64,000 nt of DNA, taken from the NCBI RefSeq assembly GCF_964355755.1, contig NC_092674.1:30244001-30308000 (forward strand), written 5' to 3'. Source of the stretch: Antedon mediterranea (Eukaryota; Echinodermata; Crinoidea; Comatulida; Antedonidae). Position 1 is the stretch's first letter, and each line of letters opens with the position of its first letter. The position numbers and the translations under genes are program-made. Below are positions 13,799 through 36,100 of this stretch, in pieces. The notes under the pieces were generated by a model that made no database searches, was not told where the DNA came from, and was given only the letters and a program-made list of their open reading frames with translations.

Positions 13799-14948
13799 AA
13801 TTGGCGTTGTTGTTCTAGCGATCGGTTACCATTCGTTGTGTTGTTGTCTATCTTTTTAGTTTAAACTCATTCAGAAGACGAGTTTGTATCCATTGTTGCA
13901 TTGTTCAACCCGATACAACATTCGGTGTGTGCAGAGTGGCAATAACATTATATTTCTTTTCTCGTTAATGTTAATATAAGCACAACTGAGGCCAGTAACA
14001 CGTTATATGTATGGCTGTATCATTTTATAACTAAACCGAACCTTGAACTGACTGTGCCAGTCTGTTGAAAACTGTTTAACATTTACAACTCTTTGTCCAA
14101 GTAACATCAATACAATTTTCAAACATGTAAGCTTATTTTACGCGCGCGTCCATTGTCCATATTTGGAGGTAGTTTGTTATAGACAACGTGAACAACAAAC
14201 CCCATTACCACATTTTCAGGATCCACAATTGTATCATTAAATCTCCTCGGTAAATTGATTACATAATTGAATTACAGGTTGACCGCTGATATGTGTGAGG
14301 GTATATCCCTTTTGGTATTCCTTTTCAGGCCCTAAAATGGCTGCCTCGAGAGTCAACGTTTAAACATATAATGGTTTTAATCCGACCCAACCTACTTTCA
14401 TGAACAGGGAAGTACCAATACATGACGTAATTAATTTAATCGTTCGTATACGTTCTTCTCATCCGGTAATACATTAATTGTATCCATATATTATACCGTA
14501 ACTTCAAATTGATGTGCTGATTTCGGGGCTGATTTGTTATGCTCTCTACAGGTCTTTTAAACACATTTTAGTCGCGTGTAATCGCGACTCTATAGCTCAT
14601 GTCACTATATGTCGGTCGGTAGGTAGATCGGTCGGTAAACACTAACTCAAATGTGCGCACGCGACTGGGCTAGCTATGTCATGGCCTTGTTACTGAAAGA
14701 TGCCGATTGAGCTGTGTCCGTTTAATTCTACATATCGGTTCTGTCACTATAGGCTACGTTCTTTTTCTATACATTCCCTTTCTTCACAACCTATCAATTC
14801 CTCTATCTTTCCATCTACCTGTGCATCTAAATGTTGATCCCTCTTAGAGTGATCTACATTGATATTATTGGATGTAGGCCTATAGATTTAATATGTCTGT
14901 CCACACTGTCAAATTCAATTTACGTGCGATACATTGCGTATACAGTTT

Positions 14949-15072
14949 AAACCTTGGTTCCCACGCAAAAACGTAGCACAACGCAAGCAACAGTTTTCTA
15001 CTAATCCATCGCTGGTCAAATTATTCTGGGTTGTGCTTATGCCGTTCCTAGAGTCGGGAACCACCAAGCTTA
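14949..15072. mobile_element. family A MITE, short diverged copy
   Basis: ACCTTGGTTCCCACGCAAAAACG start and GGGAACCACCAAGCTTAA end, with shortened arms. Confidence 0.6.
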
Positions 15073-15535
15073 AACTACCAAAAAAACAGTAAGCATATTA
15101 GACAAACTGGTTGCTTCGTTTGGTCAGCTCAATTTTGAGCTCAAACTGAGGCTACTGGGAACCCGACTACAAACTTACCCAATCAACGCCAGCTCCTCAA
15201 TACAGAACCATGTTGCATTTCACATGGTAATCACAGCACTCTTCTCCGATTCCACTCACTAGCGATTTATAAACGTTTGATCGTTATGTAATATCAAAAA
15301 CACTGGCCCAGTATAATATAACCTTATTTTTATAGGGTTAATGCCGTAGAGAAATAATACTTAATGCCTTTGGTATTATGCCATAAAGATAAAGCTTATT
15401 TAAAATAAGTACCGATAACTTTACCGTCTCATTATATCATTACTCTTTGTGCAAAAAACCAAGGCCGCATTCTACTTTTTTTATTTCATTTATTTCGTCA
15501 AGAAAGAAAGATAACAAAACCCCGTGACGTAGATT

Positions 15536-15834
15536 AAGCCTGGTTTCCATAAAATCGCTACACCGTTTCCATTGAAATCGCTACACGCGCAAATGCCGCC
15601 GACGCGCATTGGGGAGGTCTCCCCGATTCATCGCAGACAAATCGGCAAAGTTCAACCATGTTCAACTTTGCCGATTTTGTCGGCGATGAGTCGTATACGC
15701 GTGTACCAAAGAATATTTAGCGCTCGCGTACTAGATCCCCGATCAATTCTAGCGTTTCCATAGAATCGCTACGCTCTGTCGATCGGCGACAGCAGTCGGC
15801 GACACGGTGTAGCGATTTTATGGAAACCAGGCTT
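15536..15834. mobile_element. 299-bp element with perfect 30-bp terminal inverted repeats
   Basis: The first 30 bases (AAGCCTGGTTTCCATAAAAT...) are the exact reverse complement of the last 30. A second, imperfect inverted pair (ATCGCTACACGCG / AATCGCTACGC) and an internal hairpin around TCGGCAAAGTTCA lie inside. Too small to encode a transposase, so a MITE. No clear target-site duplication was seen. Confidence 0.85.
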
Positions 15835-16648
15835 CAAACTGAATTGAATCTTTATCTTTACTAAATACATTTTGAAGAAAATAGACAATTCAACTATCGA
15901 TTTGATTTGTCGAAGTTGATTAGTTAGTGCAATTATACGATGGAGCCAAAAAGACGTCTAGGAAATGGTTTTCATTTCTTTGAAAATGTTGAAAATGTAA
16001 TAGTAAATAACATGTGTTTGTAGGCCTGGGTCGCAGTGAATATAAAATTAGAAGTTGGGCCAACAAAATCATTGCAATGAAGGCGTGCAAACTGCATAAA
16101 ACAGTGAGTAGGCCTAGATTAGTTCGTATACTATAGGCCTACGTTGATTTGGTTTTATTCGGTTTCAACCTAATGACAAGCCACTATGAATATCAACACA
16201 TTTACACGCAAATTAAATAAAAACCAAGGATAGCTCATAAAAAGTCGAAAGAAAAATCAACTTTATTCCACAACAGCTAAATTGTATACGTACGAACGTG
16301 GTAGACGGTTTCGCAATGAGAGAGAAACCACGAAATGCGATGCAAGCGTTTTTTTACGTCAAACAAATTGCGTACTTGTCGGAAACAATCAATCAATGCT
16401 TATCTGTAAGAACCTTGTAGCTGCACTCACTTGAACTTTACTATTCCACGTGTTTACTCAGTTTTCTATTTTCTTTTTAACCAACAGCCATTTCAAGTTT
16501 AATTGCATACAAATCAGCAGATATGAACGTATTTGTATACTGTTATATGCGGCGTACGTGCGATCTATCAGAATCCCCCTCACACAATCATGAGTAAAAT
16601 GTAACTTTACTGACTAGGCCTCGGGCTTTCATGTTTTGTATTAGGACC

Positions 16649-16756
16649 GGTATGTGATGTGCCCATATATGGACATGATGATGTCATATCACTACCATAT
16701 TTGGCACATCACACTTTTTTTGTCAAACTAGTTTGATAGTGTAGACAGAGCTTTAG
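16649..16756. mobile_element. family B MITE copy
   Basis: TGTGATGTGCCCATATATGGACATG at the left; CACATCACAC, TTTGTCAAACTAGTTTGATAG and TGTAGACAGAGCTTTA at the right. The left terminus is truncated. Confidence 0.75.
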
Positions 16757-18806
16757 TTTTTTTGACAAATCAGTACAGAACCGGTGTTTGAACATTTAAA
16801 AAAAAAAATATACGGTACACATCAGTGAATCAACATTATGCATCTTGTATTTAAACAAATTGTAACAATACGCCATGAATATTCTCAATCATCCAAGTAG
16901 TGTTAATTTTAGAAACAATAAAATACGCCTATAGGCCTACTACAACACAAATCAGGTAATCACATTAAAAACACTGAAGATACCGATATTTTGCTTCAAT
17001 GTGACCACATAATAATAAACCACATTCAGAAATGACTCGTTTGTTTTAAAACAATTACCCGGGTGGTCTTTTAAATTGTGCAATTGTTTAGGCCTGGGTC
17101 GTCCTGATTGAATTGATTTAAATTAAACCGCGGATTAACGCAAATGGTTACGGATCGGTTACCGATTGTTTGCCGACTAGAGTACCCCAAGAACTGGAAG
17201 CCATTAAAAGTGAACCCCGTGTGGGACAACGATCGATCATTGAACCTAAACTTGCTCAAAACACCCACACTTGTAAAAAACAAACTAAACAAGATCATCG
17301 TGTAGGCCTACACAAAATAATGTTCGAAAAAATACAGTACGGCGTAGAAGCGCGCGTATACATTTGTTGGTCATTTTTATCAACATGTTAACGCGCAAAA
17401 CGAATTTGATTTTCCCTTTCGCAATTATAAATTAATAGAGTTAGCAGATAGGCCTACAGTTAGGTGGGGGGATGGCAAAATCAGCACTGTGGTCATGTTC
17501 CATACAAAACAATCTAGATTATCTGATGAACTCCTAGAAAGTAGGAAACCTTTTGCCATTTTCCCTGATTGGATAATGTATTCATTGTAAAATCCTGTTT
17601 AGTAGGCCTAATGGTGTTTTATTGTTATAAAGTAAATCAAATTTCCGTTTTTAGAAACGCATTATTGTTGGGCGGTTTAGATTTGCCCCATTTGCGTTTA
17701 AAATTGATAATAAAGTGTACGGCATATTATTTACTTTCAGATATTATCACACAATTTACATCCGACTCTATTGTTGGTTGTAAGGTTATGGGTCTGTTAT
17801 CTGTACACTGTGGTTAAACACAGATAATTATAACCATGCCAAACCGGTATGGTACCGTTTTGGTGACAGATGCCGCCGCACTTGTCAAATGTTAATGCAT
17901 GATGCAATGACAAGAAGAATCTAGCCACGTGTCTTCCAGGGATAACGATCCCTTTTACCATAATACTGGATAATATCAATCAACGTGCCCGAGTTTACTT
18001 GTGTATATACAGTACAGTAGTAGGCCTATCTGCAGGTGTTTATGAGAGGACAGGGGATACGCGTAGGCCTACACCAGCAGAGGGGGAAGAGCGATCGCAA
18101 GAACCACACTACGATACGTACTATAAAAAAACCCACCCAAAACACATCTTTAATGTTCATAATATAAAAATCCCTTTCTGACAAAAATATAAAGCAAAGT
18201 TTAAAGAAATTTCGACGCCTCACGATTGCGACCCAGTGTTTATTCTAGTTTTTGTGTGGGTCAGTAAAGGATAAACTCAATGGTGTTTTATTAGTTTAGA
18301 AATAGAAACCACCTCTAAATATTATTATGTTCTCGTCTGAAACTACCGCTATAGAAAATAGTATCTGTAACCAAGAGGAATGTAGGCCTATACTTCCGTT
18401 GTAGTAAAACCACTGTATTGTGAAATTACAGTGGTATATTCATAAAAACGGTCTACTATGCCTAACATGTGATTATATTGTGGTGCGTGGTGATTGCTAA
18501 ATTGCTAATCAAGAAAACAGAAAGTTCTAATACTTTTTCTGGAAAATATTCGTCCTCGAAATACGGATAACATTGTATTAAATTAGCTTAATATTTAGAG
18601 CAGTCCAAGTTTTTCCTGGTGTCCGCAAACCACTGGAACTCTATTCAAAATACTCGGGTTTAAACGTCTTTAAAAAGACATTTCACACACGTGACTAATT
18701 AAAATACTTAGTTTGTCCTCGATAGTAATCAAGGTACTATTAAAACATATTCAATATCTTTAATGTTCTGAATGTTTAGGGTATGTAAAACGAACAAATG
18801 TTCCCT

Positions 18807-18989
18807 AAAGCGTGGTTCCCACTAGCGACGCAACGCAAGGACGTAACGCAACGCAAGTGAATTGACCAATCACAAGCGATGGCTTATTCGCTTGTGATTG
18901 CTAACTGTCTATAACTTCGCTTGGCATTGGTTAAAACGCTTGCGTTGCGTTTACGTCCTTGCGTTACGTTCTAGTGGGAACCAAGCTTA
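18807..18989. mobile_element. family A MITE, full length
   Basis: AAAGCGTGGTTCCCACTAGCG to CTAGTGGGAACCAAGCTT with all internal arms intact; nearly identical to the copies at 9066, 33630 and 40813. Confidence 0.85.
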
Positions 18990-19954
18990 AGGGTTACGAG
19001 CAACCCATCCTCATAATTTGTAAACTTGCCCGCCCATATGTCATTTAATCCCATAGATAGTTAGTGACATCCTTAAGTTGTATGGAAACGCTGTGTGTGC
19101 AATAAAATAAGCTGAATATTATAATTCCAATCGCATTTCCGCTCTTAATTTTCTGTTATTATTGTTTTGGTCTATTATAATAATATCGTAACAGCATGAT
19201 TTCAGCTGTAGCTTATAATTTCACTCCGTTTAAGTATTCGTACATTTAAAAAAGCACACCTCCCTTAAGCATGTGTTTTTTCACAAATTTTACGTCCGTT
19301 CTCGCCAGTGGTATTTGAGCAGTAGTAACAACAAGAATGAATGAAAACAAACCCCCCTGGAGTAGCGTTGTGCGTCCAGTCAGTGTAGACCGGAACACAC
19401 ACATTGATAGTACGTCGCACGTCAAAAAGCGCACTGACGCGCTAGTGGTGGTATATAGCAGGCGATCACGTACGGCCTAGGTCGTGGTACTTTTCAACGA
19501 GTGTCGTTTGACAGAGATAATCAGCTGTCCCATGTATTCATCTGCTCCTCCGTCACGATGGGAAACTTAACGCCCAGCATCCGGTTCTAATGGCACCGTT
19601 TACATTAATATGCCGAGAGAGTGTGATCGTCACGGCCACATACGACTAAACGCCTGTCAACGTATATCCTATAGACTACTGTACTACAATAGCGAAGGGT
19701 GTTCTATTTAAATCTATGAACCGGAATCTGAGGATTTTCCACGTAACATCAATTATTATATGGAATTTATGAAGATTTACACTTTGAAATATTTATGAGT
19801 TTGACATTTAAAATACCAATGTTTCCAATCATATGCTAGCTATCATTTTGTCTACAGACAAGCGTACGTCATTCAGGCGTTTGCAATTAATATTAGGCCT
19901 ACTGTCGATCGTCGGGCCACACAAACAGAGCACTAAATTAAATGTTATAGTTTT

Positions 19955-20076
19955 TCATCACAACACAACGACGTAAACGCAACGCATGTGAGTAGACCAA
20001 TCACAAGCGACAGTTCCTATAATCAACCAACGCTTGTGATTGGTCAATTTACGCTCGTTGCGTTGCGGGTCCTCAT
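19955..20076. mobile_element. family A MITE, diverged short copy
   Basis: CGACGTAAACGCAACGC arm, central ACCAATCACAAGCG and CGCTTGTGATTGGT pair, then TTGCGTTGCGGGTCC. The outer terminal repeats are lost. Confidence 0.6.
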
Positions 20077-20818
20077 CGCATCTGTCTGTAACTATTCCGC
20101 CAAATTCTCAGTGCTGTATCTCCACTATGACAATATTTCTCCAGTATCATTGGAGAATTCCACAATACATATGTGTATCACATGTGGTGCCTGTATCATG
20201 GAAGGTTAGGCTAAGGGTTGGTCTATACATGTGTAATGTTAGTAAAACACAAATTTAGATATATACTGTAGTGGCCTATCGAGAATCAGGTATTGTATGT
20301 TTACTTACCTCCTGTATTCACACTTGCTGTTAAATGTGTGTGTGTGTATAAAAGTGTCATATAAAAATATTTATCACAAAATTATTTGAATTGGAATCTG
20401 TCAGTAATTCTAGTGGGTGGTATATAAGTTAGTAACACATGTTTTGCGCCCAAAGGTACACGACCATTGCTACTACTCCCTCAGGCACACATTGCCATAT
20501 ATTCCCCAAAGAGTTCAAATGATGAGGGTAAATTGCTAAAAAAAGTTGATTGCTATGAAATTGGAACGGTAAAATAGATCATCTATTTCAATAGTTTATT
20601 GTTTGACCAAAAATGAGGTTAAAACCATAGAGTATAAATGTACAATACATTATATATCTTCATTTTTTTTCTAATAAGTGAAAAAAACTATAGAGGTTTA
20701 ATTAACTAGAGAGTGAACTTAAATGTAATCATTTTGCTGTCTAGTCGGCTCTTTAGAAGTTTAATGTAGCTCTAGGGGAAAAAACAGAAATGGAATAATG
20801 GTCTTTGTCATCAGTTCT

Positions 20819-20824
20819 TTTATT
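20819..20824 (-). promoter_or_regulatory. candidate poly(A) signal of SPATA5-like gene
   Basis: AATAAA on the minus strand, about 125 bp downstream of the TAA of the ATPase gene. It is the first canonical hexamer I find after the stop. Placement is plausible for a short 3' UTR, but there is no transcript evidence. Confidence 0.4.
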
Positions 20825-20949
20825 AATACCATCATAATATTATCTATGTTATTCTTTGATGAATATACTTTTTTTTGGTATCTATATTTTAAAATAAAAT
20901 ACTGGTATAAAAAAAGTTAAAAAGTAAGAATTTCTTCTGTTGCCTTACA

Positions 20950-31613
<10,664 letters not shown>

Positions 31614-31806
31614 TTTATATAGGAAACTTTAATTAACTTACATCCACCGAGAAATCATTGTCACCTCATGGGCGCAGCCATCTTTAAGAGCGCCCTCTAC
31701 ACAATATCAAGTTTTTTTTTATATGGTACGCATTAGGTGCCTTCTACGAGATTTAAATTATTATTAGATAAATGTGATTTAGTGTATTGCAGATGTTTCG
31801 TCGTAG

Positions 31807-31830
31807 CATGGAGGTATAAATACCTCCATG
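31807..31830. repeat. small perfect hairpin (CATGGAGGTA arms)
   Basis: CATGGAGGTA, loop TAAA, TACCTCCATG. One of four similar hairpins in the window. Confidence 0.8.
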
Positions 31831-32828
31831 GTCGTAGGATGTAAAGAATGAGTGAAGTCTATGGAACGCCTAAGTTGCATTAATAATTGTTGATCCAACA
31901 GTATGAATAACACCATGTATCATGACAAAACAGACGTAAACACAAAATTAAAGTCAGTAGTCAGCATATTATTAACAATGTTCTTTTTCTCCAAAAGGTT
32001 TAACCTAACATAAATAATAGAAATTAATATTTTTTATTCGTGAATCTAACACACAAGATTGTTTTATACTTCATATTGTCTGTCCAGAGTCACGTGACGT
32101 CACACACATGACGATGACACCATTAGTGGTCTAAAATATAAGATATAAACGGTAAAAATACTTACGATTAAGTATAAAAAGGCAATAAAAACTCATACCG
32201 GAATGAAAAAAATGAAATAAATGTTTTTTTGTTGAATAATTTCACACAATACACGTTTTTGTAACACTTTCTACTTGGTTAAAAATAGCTATTAAAATTG
32301 CCATAAAACACTATATAAAGTAAAAATACTTTACTATACTTTCAGTAAAAAATGTTCAGTTATAAAAATTTAGAATGATAAAATATGACCCTATTTTTGG
32401 GCCGGCTAACAGACCAGAATTCCCTTGGAGTCGACTGTTGCAGTTCCAAATTCAACTACTTAAACTCTGTCTACACTATCAAATGTTACGTTAGCGCGCG
32501 ATGATGTTACCGCAGCCTTTTATTGTATGGTGATGTCCGCGTCTCCAATAACACCGATCAGTTCAGTGGACGAGAACGAAATGATGATTTCTTTCTTGCC
32601 AACTTTCTGCTTAGCCGTAAGTCTCATATTATAATCCACGGTTTGGTTACCATTAATGTTCCTGCAATTATAAAAAGGTATGGGAATCAATTAGCGAGGA
32701 ACAATCAAATATTTGTGGTATATTCGATGCTATGAAGTAAAATAATGGTGGTATAATTAAGATATAAAGCATTATGTTAAGTGACTGAGCGGTAAGGCAG
32801 GGCACCGCAAGCCGTAGTCATCATACAT

Positions 32829-33139
32829 AGGAGGGCGTGTGGCGCAGTGTGTTGGACGTTGGACTACCGATCGTCAGACCTAGGTTCGAATCCAACTCTC
32901 GCCGCATTGCTTGTATCCGTAGGCAAGATACTTTACTTACGTTGCCTCTCTCCACCCAGGTGTATAAATGGGTACCCAGTTAGATCTAGACACAACTGCG
33001 CTGGTTACCGGCTGCATTATGGGAGTATGTTTCCATACGTGTTTGATCCCAAAAAATACTGGGGTAATAATGCTTGTAAAGCGCCTTTGAGCATGATTAC
33101 TCATGGAAAGGGCGCTATATAAATCTGGTATTATTATTA
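32829..33139 (+). mobile_element. tRNA-derived SINE, about 310 bp
   Basis: tRNA-like head: TGGCGCAGTGTGTTGGACG (A box) and AGGTTCGAATCC (B box). A body of about 200 bp follows, then the tail AAAGGGCGCTATATAAATC and (ATT)n. This is the usual layout of deuterostome SINE2-type elements. It abuts the last exon of the transglutaminase in antisense orientation. Confidence 0.85.
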
Positions 33140-36100
33140 TTATACAATAATGATCACAGGTTCAAGGCTCTCATTACCCTGCCATAGTTCTGGTGGTAGA
33201 ACGAGTTTTCTCAGATAAGGACTAAACTCAACGGTCCACTGTACACATCTGGGTGGTTCCGTTAATATCCTGTCATAAATAATGAGGAGGAATATTACGA
33301 GACAAAAAAACAAAGTATGGCAACCAGAATACTCACCAACACCACTGTCGTTTGTAACCAGCCAGAGCAGAGCCCTCAGCACTGAAGAAGCAATTCTGTA
33401 GCTTGTACGGCATTGGGTTGGTGAACGACGCCTTGACGTTAAATGAGCTCCCCTTCTCGACAGTTGATGGGGCCTGTAATGAACAAGTTAATCTTGGTTG
33501 TTTGCATTATTTGGACGCAACGCGATAGCGTACGCGTATCGCGAGTGAGTTGTCCATTAAAAAGCGAGACTTCAGGTGATATATTGGTCAAAATCCCTTG
33601 CGTTGCGCTTACGTCAAGTCCGTTGCTACTAAAGCGTGGTTCTCACTAGCGACCCAACGCAAGGACGTAACGCAACGCAAGTGAATTGACCGAATAAGCG
33701 AATAAGCCATCGCTTGTGATTGCTAACTGTCTATAACTTCGCTTGTCATTGGTTAAAACGCTTGCGTTGCGTTTACGTCCTTGCGTTACGTTCTAGTGGG
33801 AAGCACGCTTTAGTGGGAACAAAGCTTTAATAGCGTCCAGTTTTGCTCTTCAAAATAAATGAAATATCGAACCAGTGACAGACATGTAATATACATTTTG
33901 CTTACCGTGATCTTTATAGTTGGTTTCGTTAATTTAAAGTCGTATCCTTTAATGATAGTCTGATTTGTTTCCGCGACGACCGCTGTGACGTCAAAGCGCA
34001 TTCCAGCGTGATCGACTAAATCACGCAGGTAGTCAGCAGCCACTAGTTTCAGACGATATACAGTTTCTAGGAAATCAAATTTAGATTCAGATGTTTTACA
34101 CATTGGTAAGTGATTTCCTATTGCACAGAATTATACGATTTTAATAAAATAATATAATTTTGGAATTAGTGCCAAAAGTTGCTCATACCTTTCGATGGTT
34201 TGATTGGTACGTTCGCCATCTCAGACACCACCTCCTTGGAGCGTACACCAGTGTAGTAAACCGAACTTCCGGTCATGCTCACAACGCAGTTGCGTAATTC
34301 TTTGCTTGTATTACGAAAGCGCAGAACAAGTTCAAAGTCTTTGCCAATCATAACGTCTTCCGGGAGTTCACCTGTAAGTTCGACGTCTTTTTTTGTCGCA
34401 ACGATGAGTTTTTTTACGGATCCGAGGTACTTTTCGACAGTGTAGATGGCTAGAAGTTCTTTATTCGAGCCTACGATGAAGAGAAAACGTATGAAATGAA
34501 TTATAAAAAAAATACGCCATTATTGAATAATTATATAAAAGGACGCGTTCGATTTGCGACGACCGTACCTATGGCCTTTGTAAAAATAGTTAGATTTATG
34601 AATTACGTCCTTAAGTCCAAAATAAGTCAAAAGTTGCCTAATATTACCTTCTGTTTATATTGATCGGAAATGATGTGTTTCTCCATCTTTCCTACTGCCT
34701 TTGTGACTGTCAAAATACCAACCGAATCAGTTTCGATGTCTATTGGAGTAGGAGGCTGCAGAGAAATTATACACATGTGTTCATATAGATAGATAGAGTA
34801 ATAGATAGATAATTGGGAACTATTAATGTACAGTAACATTTAAATTAACAAGCTAATTTTGATACGGACTGTTGTTAATTGGACAGACTTAAATATTCGA
34901 TTCTTCATTAGCACGATTACTTATATTTATCACTATGATGTTTATAAAAAATGAAGAAAAAGAATGTTAGATGTTACTACTAATATCCACTTTAGTCATT
35001 TTGTTGATGGAACACGAATTGTGTGACGATATAGAGGGCGCACTAACCATACCTCATTGGGATCTTTGGAATACTTCCACTTCACCTTACATGCGTTCAC
35101 TTCAGCAAATACAAACTTAGTGTCGTAAGAAAGCTGTACATGTCCAGCTTTAATGGCTGCTAGCGGCGCCGGGCCCATCTGAAACGCACCTAAGAATAAA
35201 ACAATAGAAAAATGAATTTAAAAACCAGCTTAAACTCGAAGGCCACTATTTCACAAATGGCAGACAATTAATTTGGAACGGTTTTATTTTATAATTTTGA
35301 TTTTTTGGGCAACCAGTTTTAATTTTGTGTTATCAATTCAATACAGATTATAACTGTAATGTATCATTAATAAAAACAGGTGCACAAATCTGTCATGTGA
35401 TAACCGGTGCACCATACCGTCACTTCTTTCTTGAGGCGTTGCGTCTACAGCTTGCCAGCCTCCATATCCAGACGGTAAGTCTGGTCTTGCCATCCAGACG
35501 TCGGTCCAACAATGGAAGTTCCTGCAATTGCAGAAAACATTAAGAACAATTTGTTTTTGCATTCATGTTTTTTATTTCAGCGATCCTTTGAACGAATATT
35601 AATACTTGGCAGGTCTATATTTTGACTAATTTTAAAGGGAGCTTCTAATATAATTACCATACACTATCGTCGTCGAGCGAATCAATAGGTTTACCATCAC
35701 TATCAAAGTGATAGTCCATAATGCAGTTGCCGTCAGTATCGTGAGCCGACGCTGTGTTGCACACAGGCCGTGCTGGTATGCCAAGCGCTCTTAAAGCTGT
35801 CAAGTAAAGAAACGGGTTGTGAATAACACAAGTAACGCAGATGATTTACATGCGACGCAAATAACGCAATGATGTAGACACAACGCAAGTTGATCACAAG
35901 CGACACAGTTCGGCTGACCCATCGCGTTGTAATTGGTTACATTTATTGTGGCGCACACTTACGTCCTTGCGTTGCGTCCAAAGTGGGAGAAAATAATTTG
36001 ATTTAAAATAAATAGCTACAAACTTACCAGTTGTTAAGACGTTTGCAAAAACCCAGCACTGAGCGTACTTAACTGGCTTCTTTGTCATTGTGTATTGCTT

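Larger units (their letters stand above)
1..20818. other. gene-poor intergenic region
   Basis: No coding gene could be supported here apart from the weak exon at 661-779. Reading frames are short and lack conserved motifs. The region holds many family A inverted-repeat elements, a 299-bp element with perfect terminal repeats, several local duplications and poly-A/T tracts. The GC-richer stretch 12480-12730 shows no clear reading frame and may be regulatory or an old element. Confidence 0.6.
31614..33139. other. intergenic spacer between transglutaminase 3' end and SPATA5 5' end
   Basis: Holds a 10-bp-arm hairpin at 31807-31830, a family B fragment near 32464 and a SINE at 32829-33139. A minus-strand AATAAA at 32519-32524 could serve the transglutaminase. 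The SPATA5 promoter should lie just right of 31613; no TATA box stands out. Confidence 0.5.

Noticed and set aside
32829-32900. Possible functional tRNA gene (A and B boxes)
   Set aside because: It continues into a 310-bp SINE body with the GCGCTATATAAA tail and lacks a convincing acceptor-stem pair.
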